From contig PWGX01000002.1 in assembly GCA_003554615.1 (NCBI GenBank), positions 1 through 37,533 of the forward strand: a stretch of 37,533 nt of DNA, read 5' to 3'. Under the pieces are notes generated by a model. The model was not told the DNA's origin and ran no database searches. It saw nothing but the letters and a program-made list of their open reading frames with translations. The stretch comes from Syntrophomonadaceae bacterium (lineage in GTDB: Bacteria; Bacillota; Dethiobacteria; DTU022). Made by a program: the position numbers and the translations under genes. Shown one piece after another: positions 15,869-23,669 of this stretch. Within the stretch, counting starts at the first letter, position 1. The number at the start of each line of letters is the position of its first letter.

Positions 15869-17387
15869 ACTTATAAATGAAATAAGAAGCGGTTATCAAA
15901 AGGAATATACCCCACAAGGCCGGGAAGTAATCGCCGTAGCGGGTATAGACTGTTTCCCTGCGGGTCATATCCAGGGGTACGGCAAAAATTTCTGTTTCGC
16001 TTTTACCGGATCTGAACAGCTCCCGGCCCCGGTAATCAAAAGAAATGGTAATGCCGCTGTTTGCCACCTGGGTTACCCCGGCCCCGGTTTCAGCCGCCCT
16101 GATTGCCGCCACCTGGGCGTGCTGCTCAAGTCCGATTGATTCTCCAAACCAGGCATCATTGGTTACCACAAACTGGTGCAGGGCTCCTTCTTTAGCAAAA
16201 AGGCGCATGTGATCCCCGAAATACGATTCAAAGCAAACCACCCCGGCTACCGGAAAACCTTTCATGTCAAACATGGTAATTTCCTCTCCCGGGGTGTAGC
16301 TTCCCAGCAGCAGGTCAAGCTGCAGGATTCTGTTTAGCACCTGCTCAGCCGGGAAGAATTCGACAAAAGGCACCAGCCGGTGCTTATTATAAACGGGTAT
16401 TTGTTCCTGCCCCCTGGAATAAAGGGTTATTGCGTTGTAAAGGTGATCCGATTTCTGAAGCCGGGCTCCGTAAAGCAGGTTTATCCCGTGTTCTTCGCCC
16501 AGGATTATTATTTCTTCAGGGTGGGTTCTTTCTATTCTGAAATCGAGCCGGGCCACCGTTTCAGGCCAGACCACCAGTTCAACCTCGGGATTATCTTGTA
16601 TTGCCCTCTCTGTCAGGTCAAGATAATGGTCAAGGATGTTTTGGCGATCCTGCCGGGCGATCCGTTCCGGTTGAATGTTGCCCTGGACCATGGCTGTATA
16701 AAGGGGTTCATCCTTCTTTTCCACTTCTTGAAACGCCGGCCCGAGCATGCCTGCTGTTAATATTATCAAAAAGGTTACCGTGACGGCGACAAAGTTTTTG
16801 CCCTGCAGCTTTTTCTGGAAGAAGAGGATTATTATCACCTGGAAAAAAACAATCACAAAAGGCAGGCCCCAGTAACCGTAAACGGAAACGATATTGAGTG
16901 CGGTGGGGTAGCCCCACTGGGTGTAACCCAGGTAGCCTACATTGTAAGCCAGGAAAGTAAGCGAGCGGAGGTACTCCACACCCAGCCAGAGTGAGGGGAC
17001 GGCCAGGGCTGTGAACCAGGCCCTCCCTGAGCGGGCGGCCAAACTGGCGGTGAGTGCGAATACGCCATAAAAGAGGCTGATATATAGAACCAGGCCGATC
17101 ATGGCCACTGTGGCGAGGATGTCGGAAAGGTAGGGATAAAGGACGTATCCCAGGTAATAGTTTACATAAAGCGTAAAAGGGAGGCTGAATAAAAAGCCGG
17201 CCTTGAAAGCGTTAAAGGGTGCTGATCGTAAGGTGGCCCAGAGCAGGGGCAGAAGGGCAAACCAGGCCGCATACCCCTGTTCGAAAGGGGGGAAAGCCAG
17301 GATAATCAGTATCCCCGATAGCAGGGGGCAGATCAGGTAAAAACGGGGCGAGGATTTCAATTGTTGAAGGTTTAATAAACTGCTCAT
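15810..17387 (-). CDS. lnt: Apolipoprotein N-acyltransferase
   Basis: Lnt adds the third acyl chain to the N-terminal cysteine of lipoproteins. The 525-residue protein has about seven membrane helices in its first 200 residues. A nitrilase-fold domain follows with the Glu-Lys-Cys triad visible in VVWPETVA, YNKHRLVPFVEFFP and VVCFESYFGD. A final membrane helix lies near the C-terminus. Lnt is typical of diderm bacteria and actinobacteria and is less common in Firmicutes. Two putative lipoproteins in this window (DUF4349 and the rhodanese protein) would be plausible substrates. The 3' end overlaps the convergent CofE-like gene. Confidence 0.93.
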   Translation of the reverse strand: MSSLLNLQQLKSSPRFYLICPLLSGILIILAFPPFEQGYAAWFALLPLLWATLRSAPFNAFKAGFLFSLPFTLYVNYYLGYVLYPYLSDILATVAMIGLVLYISLFYGVFALTASLAARSGRAWFTALAVPSLWLGVEYLRSLTFLAYNVGYLGYTQWGYPTALNIVSVYGYWGLPFVIVFFQVIIILFFQKKLQGKNFVAVTVTFLIILTAGMLGPAFQEVEKKDEPLYTAMVQGNIQPERIARQDRQNILDHYLDLTERAIQDNPEVELVVWPETVARLDFRIERTHPEEIIILGEEHGINLLYGARLQKSDHLYNAITLYSRGQEQIPVYNKHRLVPFVEFFPAEQVLNRILQLDLLLGSYTPGEEITMFDMKGFPVAGVVCFESYFGDHMRLFAKEGALHQFVVTNDAWFGESIGLEQHAQVAAIRAAETGAGVTQVANSGITISFDYRGRELFRSGKSETEIFAVPLDMTRRETVYTRYGDYFPALWGIFLLITASYFIYKSIQGNSSPPRPGSRHQPNR

Positions 17388-17550
17388 ATTAACCCTTTCT
17401 CACTTTTGCTGAAAAACAGATCGGGCATTATGCCATCCCTCTGCTGCCTCCGGTGGTGTTCTGCACTCTTTTTATTTTCAAGATAGCTAAGCACCGTCTA
17501 AAAATATTTTACCACAGCTTTTAAAGCGGCATAAATTAAGGAGGCTAAAC

Positions 17551-17579
17551 TTGATTTTAGCGGCATTGAATGGTATAAA
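17551..17579 (+). promoter_or_regulatory. Probable promoter of the marR-like gene
   Basis: TTGATT at 17551-17556 and TATAAA at 17574-17579 are separated by 17 bases. Transcription would begin near 17586, about 60 bases before the likely coding start. The 260-base lnt-marR gap is otherwise unremarkable. Confidence 0.55.
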
Positions 17580-17647
17580 ATATATACAAATTACTTAAAC
17601 CAGTTAACAGTTGATTCCTTTAAATATATCCGGAGAGGAGAATAATC

Positions 17648-18133
17648 ATAAAAAGGGACAGCCTGCTCGAATACATAAAAGAACTTGATTACGTCTTTAG
17701 CCGCCTGGTATACCGGGTGAGGGTCCTGCACAACAGGTATACTGCGGACGAAATTACCGACACCCAGTTTATTGTTCTCCGTGCCCTGAAGAAGGGTCCC
17801 TGTAATACGTCTTTCCTTGCCCACATGCTCGGGGTGACTTTAAGCGCAGTAACCGCCCTTATCAATCGTCTTCATAAAATGGGACTGGTTAACAGGGAAC
17901 GGCAGGAGAAAGATCGGCGCCAGGTCTGGATATCCATTACCCCGAAAGGGCTCCAGGTTCTCAATGATGTGGAAGAAAGGCGCAACCTGCTCCTGGCCGT
18001 TTATCTTTCCCACGTTCCCGAAGCGAAGCGGCAGCAGCTGCTCGCCCTTTTGCGAGAAGCTTCGGAACTCTTTGAGCGGGATGACATTTTGCAGGGAGAT
18101 ATTCTCAATGAAGGGCAAAGTCGTGACTCTTAA
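17648..18133 (+). CDS. MarR-family regulator, apparently with a non-standard start codon
   Basis: This winged-helix regulator has the MarR pattern: TQFIVLRAL, the recognition region MLGVTLSAVTALINRLHKMGLV, and the wing sequence RERQEKDRRQVWISITPKG (quoted here in short pieces). The ORF-track start (GTG 17717) would remove the first helix and has no ribosome site. The frame is open back to 17624, and GAGAGGAG at 17633-17640 sits at normal distance from in-frame ATC 17645 and ATA 17648. The added residues KRDSLLEYIKELDYVFSRL are a typical MarR dimerisation helix. I therefore place the start at ATA 17648, giving 161 residues. A sequencing error in an ATG is the main alternative. Confidence 0.82.
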   Translation: MKRDSLLEYIKELDYVFSRLVYRVRVLHNRYTADEITDTQFIVLRALKKGPCNTSFLAHMLGVTLSAVTALINRLHKMGLVNRERQEKDRRQVWISITPKGLQVLNDVEERRNLLLAVYLSHVPEAKRQQLLALLREASELFERDDILQGDILNEGQSRDS

Positions 18134-18205
18134 ACAGCTCCGGCCATGCCATCTCTCAAGCGTGCCCCTTTTAATCAATCCAACAGTTAGCTTTTACCGC
18201 TGTTA

Positions 18206-19180
18206 TTAAATTTTATCATCAGATCCTGCAGCCTGCCCTTCATTCTGGCTTCCAGCCGCTGTCCTTTTGTTTATATGCCTGCGGACCAGCAGCCAGATTA
18301 TACCTCCGATCACAATCAGTAGAATCAAGGCCGGGATCAGGGCCATGAATGTTACTATTAACCCTGATGCGGAATTAAGTATAAAATTAATGCTGCCGAT
18401 AAATGCTTCCGATATGCGGTTTCCCAGGTTGTGAAAAGCAAGGGGCGATACTGTTCCGGTAGGAATAGCTTCTTCCCGCATGGAAACATTGATTGTGGCA
18501 TATGTAACCTGGTCTTTCAAGCGGGTAAGCCGGGCGGTCATTGATTCGATTTCACCGCGGACCCGGCTAAGTTCTTTTTCGATCTCCAGCACATCTTCCA
18601 CCGTTTCAGCCATATCAAGAATTTCTGTCAGCCTTTTTTCCTGGGCTTCCTGGTTGTTGAGGCGTGATTCAAGATCTACATACTCCATGGTTATGTCTTC
18701 GAGTTCGGTCTGGATATTGGTTACCTTGCCGAGGTTTTCCAACTGTTCGAGGGCTGCTTCAAACCTGTTTTCCGGGACACGCAGGGTCATCCGGGCTCCG
18801 TACTGCCCTTCCCGGATTTCATAGACATATGAGCCGGCGATAATTCCTTTCGCCTCCCTGACAAATTTTTGGATCTCCTGGATTTTCTCCCTGGTGTCAG
18901 AAACGGACAAATCGATAGATCCCCGGCGGATTACATGTCTTAAAGAAGGGTCGCCGACACCCGGGGTGGTTACTTCATGATCCGGCAGATCGGGTTCGCC
19001 CCTGGCCATGCCCCACTCTTCCATCGGCTGACCGGGTGCCACCTCTGCGAAATCTTCTGATGTTTTGTAGCCGTAATGGTAAACAGAACCGCAGGAGGCT
19101 AAAGACAAGCCGGTTAAGCCGGCTATTAGTAAAACTAAAGTAAGAAGGGCAATTCTTTTTATGAGCATTTTTGAGGGCAT
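18206..19180 (-). CDS. DUF4349-type lipoprotein with coiled coil and C-terminal membrane helix
   Basis: This 324-residue surface protein has a signal peptide ending in the lipobox LASC. A disordered acidic stretch follows, then a DUF4349-like domain beginning near RHVIRRGSIDLSVSDT, a heptad-rich central region (LESRLNNQEAQEKRL), and near the end a strong membrane helix (LILLIVIGGIIWLLV) followed by a basic tail. It should be anchored at both ends outside the cell. The function of the family is unknown. The ATG at 19180 is preferred because AAAGGAGA lies nine bases upstream, and the ORF-track GTG at 19189 directly abuts that site. It lies downstream of hutP on the same strand, separated by a hairpin. 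Confidence 0.85.
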   Translation of the reverse strand: MPSKMLIKRIALLTLVLLIAGLTGLSLASCGSVYHYGYKTSEDFAEVAPGQPMEEWGMARGEPDLPDHEVTTPGVGDPSLRHVIRRGSIDLSVSDTREKIQEIQKFVREAKGIIAGSYVYEIREGQYGARMTLRVPENRFEAALEQLENLGKVTNIQTELEDITMEYVDLESRLNNQEAQEKRLTEILDMAETVEDVLEIEKELSRVRGEIESMTARLTRLKDQVTYATINVSMREEAIPTGTVSPLAFHNLGNRISEAFIGSINFILNSASGLIVTFMALIPALILLIVIGGIIWLLVRRHINKRTAAGSQNEGQAAGSDDKI

Positions 19181-19204
19181 CGTGGTCACTCTCCTTTAAC
19201 CAAA

Positions 19205-19260
19205 AAGACCACCGGGCATTAAATATGGTTCCCGTAATGATGAACTAGATAGCCCGGTGG
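19205..19260 (-). terminator. Hairpin with T-tract between hutP and the DUF4349 gene
   Basis: On the minus strand CCACCGGGC (19260-19252) pairs perfectly with GCCCGGTGG (19217-19209) across a 34-base loop, followed at once by TCTTTTTGG. The first arm is inside the last codons of hutP. The strong GC stem plus T-run looks like an intrinsic terminator or attenuator before the lipoprotein gene. The loop is long for a simple terminator. Confidence 0.6.
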
Positions 19261-19655
19261 CCCAGGCCGATGGCGATATCGTTGCGGTGCAGTAACCCGA
19301 TACCAAAAAAAATTGAAACGGCTATGTGGGTACCACCCCTGGCTATACCCACTTTTCCTCCAACATTCAGGCCCAGGGCCTTGGGCATAATTTGCGAAAG
19401 GGCTTCCCGGGAAGCCCCGGCCACCGCCCCGTCGGAATGGCTTGAATCGTCAATTATACCTTCTCTCTTTGAAGCCACAACGGCTCTTTCTACTACTTTT
19501 TGTAGGGAACTTAAAAATTCTCCTCCGTAATCTATCGCCAGGGACTGGATCCCCTCTTCCCTGAGGGATTTTTTAAGCTTCATTTCTTCTTCCCTGGAAG
19601 TGGTCATCGCTATACAGATAGCTGCCTTTGCCACATCACGGCTTTCCACGATCAT
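19245..19655 (-). CDS. hutP: HutP-family RNA-binding protein
   Basis: HutP of Bacillus is a hexameric, histidine- and Mg-dependent RNA-binding antiterminator of the histidine-utilisation operon. This 136-residue protein carries the family core SHSDGAVAGASREALS and the C-terminal GIARGGTHIAVSIFFGIG followed by LNDIAIGLGHRAI-like residues (here LLHRNDIAIGLGHRAI). No hut genes are present, and stand-alone hutP-like genes in anaerobes have no known target. The start is uncertain: ATG 19655 is only two bases after AAGGGGCG, and GTG 19649 would have better spacing. A hairpin follows directly and could be its own regulatory target. Confidence 0.88.
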   Translation of the reverse strand: MIVESRDVAKAAICIAMTTSREEEMKLKKSLREEGIQSLAIDYGGEFLSSLQKVVERAVVASKREGIIDDSSHSDGAVAGASREALSQIMPKALGLNVGGKVGIARGGTHIAVSIFFGIGLLHRNDIAIGLGHRAI

Positions 19656-19797
19656 CGCCCCTTTTCAATCAAATCCAAATTACTTTATTTATTATCTACT
19701 GAACTTTCGTAAAGGGCAAGAAAAAAATAACGGGCCGGAATCGAACTTGATAGATCTGCTCAGTCTTATGGTATAATTAAGAAGGAGGTATAGGTTG

Positions 19798-20361
19798 ATG
19801 AAAGAAAATTACTGTAGCGCGTGCGGGCAGGAGTTTCACACAAACGAGTTGACTGTGCGCTGCCGTTTATGTATGAGCAACTACCATGCCCGGTGCTGGG
19901 AAAAAACCGGGGGCTGCACCACCTGGGGTTGTACGGGCAAGCCGGAGCTGGGAAGCGATCAGGATGAGGTAACCTATAAACGCTGTCCATTCTGCGGGGA
20001 GGAAATAATCAGTTTTGCCGTCAAATGCCGCTACTGCCGTTCGTCGCTTCTTGCTCCTGAAAAAGGCGGGCAAGAAGAAACCGGCAAAACAACAACCCGC
20101 CAGGAGAGCTCAGAATTTAGAAAGGACCCCATTTTGACCAGCTTGTTGAACCTGATTTTCCCCGGTGCCGGTTATATGTACCTCGGGTTTTTTAGTAAAG
20201 GTTTCATGTGGTTTTTGATTGGTGTGGGAGCCTGGTTTTTAGCCCGCGGGTTGGGCTTGATTGCTGTTTATCTCTGGGTGATGTATGATTCCGCCCGCCA
20301 GGCGAGGGCGATGAATCGCGGTGAATTTGAAACTCCCAAAAAGACCATGGAACGTCCCTGA
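19798..20361 (+). CDS. Prokaryotic RING-like / zinc-ribbon protein with C-terminal membrane helices
   Basis: This 187-residue protein has three parts. Residues 1 to about 45 hold a RING-like zinc domain (YCSACGQEF, CRLCMSNYHARCW, CTTWGC), matching the prokaryotic RING-finger pattern. Residues about 60-80 form a zinc ribbon (CPFCGEEI, CRYCRSSL). After a polar linker, two hydrophobic segments (LLNLIFPGAGYMYLGFFSKG and WFLIGVGAWFLARGLG) resemble a TM2-type domain. It would sit in the membrane with zinc domains in the cytoplasm. GAAGGAGG precedes ATG 19798. The function is unknown; E3-like activity should not be assumed for bacterial RING folds. Confidence 0.75.
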   Translation: MKENYCSACGQEFHTNELTVRCRLCMSNYHARCWEKTGGCTTWGCTGKPELGSDQDEVTYKRCPFCGEEIISFAVKCRYCRSSLLAPEKGGQEETGKTTTRQESSEFRKDPILTSLLNLIFPGAGYMYLGFFSKGFMWFLIGVGAWFLARGLGLIAVYLWVMYDSARQARAMNRGEFETPKKTMERP

Positions 20362-20387
20362 GAGGGCGATAGTAAACATGTTAATAT

Positions 20388-21653
20388 TTAACCGGGCCTG
20401 GTAAACAGCACGATGCGGTTGCTGTTGGTACCGGCCCGATTGTTTTTTACACCCCAGATATTCGAGGTTTTCGTGAAATTTTGCCGGTTGACAACTACAC
20501 CGGCACATTCGAAACCACACTGCAGTCCCAGGGGCACTACAGTTTCTTCCAGGTTGATTTTGCCGCCCCTAACTTCGCCTACTTCAAAGGCCACCCATCC
20601 TCCCGCCCTGGTAATCCGGTACAGCTCCTTAAATACTGCGCCCATCACGGATGACCATTTCTTTAAAGTGGAGGCCATGGTTATTTTCTTTTCTATTGTT
20701 TCCATCTCGATGTGATTAAACCAGCACCGCAGCCAGTTATCTGAGGAATACTGGACTACGTTCAAAAACGGCGGAGAAGTGACGGTCAAGTCGATACTTT
20801 TAGGCGCTATTTCTTCTGTCTGAGAGGCATCTTTCTCCAGGAAAAGAGCGCTTTTCCAGGCTTTTTTAAGGCTTTTTACCTGGCTTTCGCTCAAGCCGCG
20901 CATCAACTGGTTGCTCTTTCGGATTATAAGCTCCCTGGTATCGCGGTATTCGGGTTCTTGATTCCGTTTTAGATTGATTTTTTTCTGGCGTTCGGCCGAT
21001 ACGGCCTGGTTGGGTGGCATGGTATACACGGAAAAAAAGCCTTTAGAATGCCCGCTCAAGCGGTTGGTTGCCACCATCCTGATCCAGCGGTCAACAGGAT
21101 CTTCAGCCTGCTTATGTTTATTGTGGTTCAGATATTCCCGCAGGGAGAGGAGTTCCGCTTCCGTCCGGGGGTGATAGAACATGGATAGATCCTGATCCTG
21201 AACGGCTGCTTTCCGGAAAGGGATGTCTTGGAGACGTTTTTCGATATTTTCGCTCGGCGGTGGGTTAAGGCGCGGTTCGGTAAGGATCCGGCTCAGGGGG
21301 TTAATATCGTTGGCAATTACTTTACGGTTTAAAAGGGCAGCTTCAAGAATGGTCGTGCCCCGGCCGGCAAAAGGATCATAGACGGTATCGCCCGGTCCGG
21401 TTAATAATTCAATAAAAAACCGGGGCAGTTGTGGTTTAAAACAGGCCCGGTATGATATTTCCTGGATTGATGAAGTTTGCCTTTGCCTGGAGGTCCAGTA
21501 TTCGTTGATGTAAAGCGGGACAGTGATTCCCCCCAGGTCTATTATTTCTATAATCGTATTGCGGGGGACGGGATTGATCATAGAAAGACGGGTTTCATTA
21601 TCACTGTAAGAAAAATTTTCGAGATAGTTGATCGTACTTTCTAACGTCGGCAA
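20388..21653 (-). CDS. Site-specific DNA methyltransferase (N4-cytosine/N6-adenine type), no restriction partner
   Basis: This 421-residue amino-methyltransferase carries AdoMet motif I as YDPFAGRGTT (about residues 90-99) and catalytic motif IV as TSPPF (292-296). The TSPPF/Y form is usual for N4-cytosine enzymes. Motif I precedes motif IV, unlike the beta-class order, and the roughly 190 residues between them could be the target-recognition region. No restriction endonuclease gene adjoins it. It begins 24 bases after the perR stop on the same strand, so it is probably co-transcribed with that redox regulator. Roles in epigenetic control or anti-restriction are possible; the recognition sequence cannot be inferred. 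Confidence 0.85.
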   Translation of the reverse strand: MPTLESTINYLENFSYSDNETRLSMINPVPRNTIIEIIDLGGITVPLYINEYWTSRQRQTSSIQEISYRACFKPQLPRFFIELLTGPGDTVYDPFAGRGTTILEAALLNRKVIANDINPLSRILTEPRLNPPPSENIEKRLQDIPFRKAAVQDQDLSMFYHPRTEAELLSLREYLNHNKHKQAEDPVDRWIRMVATNRLSGHSKGFFSVYTMPPNQAVSAERQKKINLKRNQEPEYRDTRELIIRKSNQLMRGLSESQVKSLKKAWKSALFLEKDASQTEEIAPKSIDLTVTSPPFLNVVQYSSDNWLRCWFNHIEMETIEKKITMASTLKKWSSVMGAVFKELYRITRAGGWVAFEVGEVRGGKINLEETVVPLGLQCGFECAGVVVNRQNFTKTSNIWGVKNNRAGTNSNRIVLFTRPG

Positions 21654-21677
21654 AAGGGTTCACCTTTGGCGGGCTGT

Positions 21678-22082
21678 TCAGGATTCTTCTTCTTTGTCTT
21701 TGCAGTTCTCACAGAGCCCGTAAAAGCTGATCCGGTGCTCCTGGATCTCATGGTTGGTAGATGAACGGACCTGTTCATTTAATCCTCCCATTACTGACAT
21801 GGGCATATCATAGATAGAATCACATGCCCGGCATATAAAGTGGTAATGGGGTTCCACATTGCCGTCAAAGCGATCAAAACTACTGCCTGACTCTATCTTG
21901 GTAACGAGGTCCTGGTCGATCAAGATATTGACATTGCGGTATACCGTTCCCATGCTCAGGTTGTTGAAGTCTTTTTTCAATTCATCGTAAATCCAGCTTG
22001 CCGTGGGATGGGTATCAGTATTTCTCAGGATGTTTAAGATTTCTTCCCTTTGCCTGCTCCGCTTGTACTTGTGTTTAATCAT
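21678..22082 (-). CDS. perR: Fur-family regulator, PerR-like
   Basis: This 134-residue metalloregulator has an N-terminal winged helix (SRQREEILNILR, HPTASWIYDELKK, MGTVYRNVNIL). The dimerisation domain has two CxxC pairs (CRAC, CENC) for structural zinc, and the regulatory-metal segment FDGNVEPHYHF. The HPTA histidine and the HYH pair match PerR, the peroxide-sensing member, better than Fur or Zur, though this is by eye. Its neighbours (superoxide reductase, ZIP transporter) fit an oxidative-stress and metal role. A good promoter and palindromes upstream suggest autoregulation. The DNA methyltransferase gene follows immediately. Confidence 0.85.
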   Translation of the reverse strand: MIKHKYKRSRQREEILNILRNTDTHPTASWIYDELKKDFNNLSMGTVYRNVNILIDQDLVTKIESGSSFDRFDGNVEPHYHFICRACDSIYDMPMSVMGGLNEQVRSSTNHEIQEHRISFYGLCENCKDKEEES

Positions 22083-22110
22083 GATCGTTTAATATCAATC
22101 CTTTTGTTAG

Positions 22111-22123
22111 CATTAACTTAATG
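22111..22123. promoter_or_regulatory. Palindrome in the perR leader (candidate Fur/PerR operator)
   Basis: CATTAACTTAATG is a perfect 6-1-6 inverted repeat. It lies between the perR -10 box and the start codon, where a bound repressor would block transcription. Similarity to a PerR box is only general. Confidence 0.4.
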
Positions 22124-22136
22124 TTGTTCAAAGTTT

Positions 22137-22165
22137 ATCATATCGGTTAATGTGTAAAAGGTCAA
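22137..22165 (-). promoter_or_regulatory. Promoter of perR
   Basis: On the minus strand TTGACC (22165-22160) and TATGAT (22142-22137) are spaced by 17 bases. The start of transcription would fall near 22130, about 50 bases before the perR ATG. An AT-rich near-palindrome (ATTATAT-TGA-AAATAAT, 22169-22185) abuts the -35 box. Confidence 0.72.
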
Positions 22166-22168
22166 GTA

Positions 22169-22185
22169 ATTATATTGAAAATAAT
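22169..22185. promoter_or_regulatory. PerR-box-like inverted repeat upstream of perR
   Basis: ATTATAT and AAATAAT flank TGA with six of seven positions symmetric. The composition resembles the Bacillus PerR box (TTATAAT-N-ATTATAA), but the spacer is three bases rather than one, so the match is weak. Confidence 0.3.
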
Positions 22186-22233
22186 AGCCATTTAAAATCG
22201 GTATAAACAATGTGTATAAAACAGACTAATCAT

Positions 22234-22983
22234 TTAAAACCAGGCAGTAAAAAGGATGCCGAGCACGGTTCCGCACAAGATACCCAGGATTGAAAAATGG
22301 GCTCCGGCGCTTTCATAGGCATCGGGGATCAACTCGTCGCAGACAATGTAAAGCATTGCCCCACCGGCAAATCCAAGAGACAAGCCCAGGATAAGAGGAG
22401 AAATACTGCTGATTGCAGCGCCGATAAAAGCCCCAACCCCCATTGGGGCTCCGGCCAGGGCGGTGATCCAAATTACCTTCAAGTAGCTGTCCCCGCCCGC
22501 CCGCAGAGGGGCGGCTACTGCCATTCCTTCGGGGATGTTATGCAGTCCGATCAAAATGGCCAGGGTTGTCCCCAGTTCGGTGGAACCAATGAAACCGGTG
22601 CCGACAGCTAGGCCCTCCGGGAAATTATGCAGGCCGATGCCAAGAGCAAGTAAGGTGCCTTTTTTCAGGTAAATCCCAAAGGGGAGTTCCTCCGGGCTGA
22701 CCGGATGGTGGTGAGGGAAAAAATGATCGAGCAGGTAGAAAACGGCCATGCCCAGGGTTAAGCCGATAATGGCAACGATGTAATTGCTGAAGTCAATTGA
22801 TTCTTCAATTAATTCCAGGAATACAATGGCCATCATAATACCGGCAGCAAAAGCCAGGATCGTCCCGGTGAAACGGGAAGAAGGTTTACCCATAAAGATG
22901 GCGATCAGGCCTCCAGCGCCAGTTCCGATTACCCCGGCCAGCATTCCGAGGGCGCCTATTTCAAACCAGCTCACAGTAATCAC
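22234..22983 (-). CDS. ZIP-family divalent metal transporter
   Basis: This 249-residue transporter has about eight membrane helices. The two metal-binding helix motifs of ZIP proteins are visible as GLHNFPEGLAVG and GLHNIPEGMAVA, and a histidine cluster (FFPHHHP) lies in the cytoplasmic loop before them. Relatives (ZupT, GufA-type) import zinc, iron or manganese. It lies between the superoxide reductase and perR genes on the same strand, suggesting coordinated metal and peroxide control. The ATG start is preceded by AAGAAAGTG, a weak ribosome site. Confidence 0.9.
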   Translation of the reverse strand: MITVSWFEIGALGMLAGVIGTGAGGLIAIFMGKPSSRFTGTILAFAAGIMMAIVFLELIEESIDFSNYIVAIIGLTLGMAVFYLLDHFFPHHHPVSPEELPFGIYLKKGTLLALGIGLHNFPEGLAVGTGFIGSTELGTTLAILIGLHNIPEGMAVAAPLRAGGDSYLKVIWITALAGAPMGVGAFIGAAISSISPLILGLSLGFAGGAMLYIVCDELIPDAYESAGAHFSILGILCGTVLGILFTAWF

Positions 22984-23128
22984 ACTTTCTTAAAAAATTA
23001 TTGCTATTAATTTGGTAATCAGTTTTAATACCAGGTAGTGCAGGATATATGGTTAAAACACATGCCGATTACTTTTCTTTCTTTTAGTGCAGCATTTAGC
23101 TTGTTTCGTTTTTATTAATTAAAAGCAA

Positions 23129-23162
23129 GCTGTAGAAATCCAGGGCTAGCGATTTCTACAGC
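23129..23162 (-). terminator. Terminator downstream of the superoxide reductase gene
   Basis: GCTGTAGAAATC (23129-23140) and GATTTCTACAGC (23151-23162) form a perfect 12-base stem with a ten-base loop. On the minus strand it is followed by TTGCTTTTAATT. It lies about 50 bases past the sor stop and should separate sor from the ZIP gene. Confidence 0.7.
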
Positions 23163-23215
23163 CAGTTTAGATCAACCTTATTAATTCTGGTTTAAGGCCT
23201 TCTTTTTAAGCTTTA

Positions 23216-23617
23216 TTAGCTGACCTCAACTTTCTGGCAGCTGTCCCACAGGCCGTGAATGTTACAGTAACTCATGGCTACCAGTTCACCCGATTTTTCG
23301 AGGGTGATGGTAGCGGTTATTTTAGGTTCGCACTTGGCGCTGCCTTCATTTGCTCCCTGTACTGATTCACCGTGTGCTTCAAATTGAAATGTCCCGAGAT
23401 GAACAATAAAATTTTCTTCTATCTTATCGGGCTTAAAATAAAGTTGGATATTACGGATATGGTGTTCAGTGGTGTGGGGGTGGGGAATTTCTTTTCCCAC
23501 ACTTAAGGCGACATCAAAAGGTTCACCTTTTTTGGCGGTGCCTTTTACCTCGATCACGGGGACGTGTTTTTCTGATTTCCAGTCTGCTGACTGGATATGT
23601 CCGGCTATGGCGCTCAT
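23216..23617 (-). CDS. Class II superoxide reductase (neelaredoxin type)
   Basis: This 133-residue enzyme reduces superoxide to hydrogen peroxide at a mononuclear iron site without making oxygen. The iron ligands are visible: His in EKHVP (18), the histidine cluster IPHPHTTEHH (46-53), and Cys and His in YCNIHGLW near the C-terminus. The N-terminal desulforedoxin domain of class I enzymes is absent, so it is the neelaredoxin type. The ATG has AAGGAGGAG upstream. Its own promoter overlaps a palindrome and a terminator follows. Rubredoxin, the usual electron donor, is not encoded in the window. Confidence 0.93.
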   Translation of the reverse strand: MSAIAGHIQSADWKSEKHVPVIEVKGTAKKGEPFDVALSVGKEIPHPHTTEHHIRNIQLYFKPDKIEENFIVHLGTFQFEAHGESVQGANEGSAKCEPKITATITLEKSGELVAMSYCNIHGLWDSCQKVEVS

Positions 23618-23657
23618 AAAAACTCCTCCTTAAAATATATGTTTTATATTACTTTAG

Positions 23658-23669
23658 TATATTAATATA
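23658..23669. promoter_or_regulatory. Perfect palindrome over the sor -10 region
   Basis: TATATTAATATA is a perfect 12-base palindrome overlapping the sor -10 element. Such a position fits a repressor site, with PerR encoded nearby as candidate, but an AT palindrome can also arise by chance. Confidence 0.4.
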
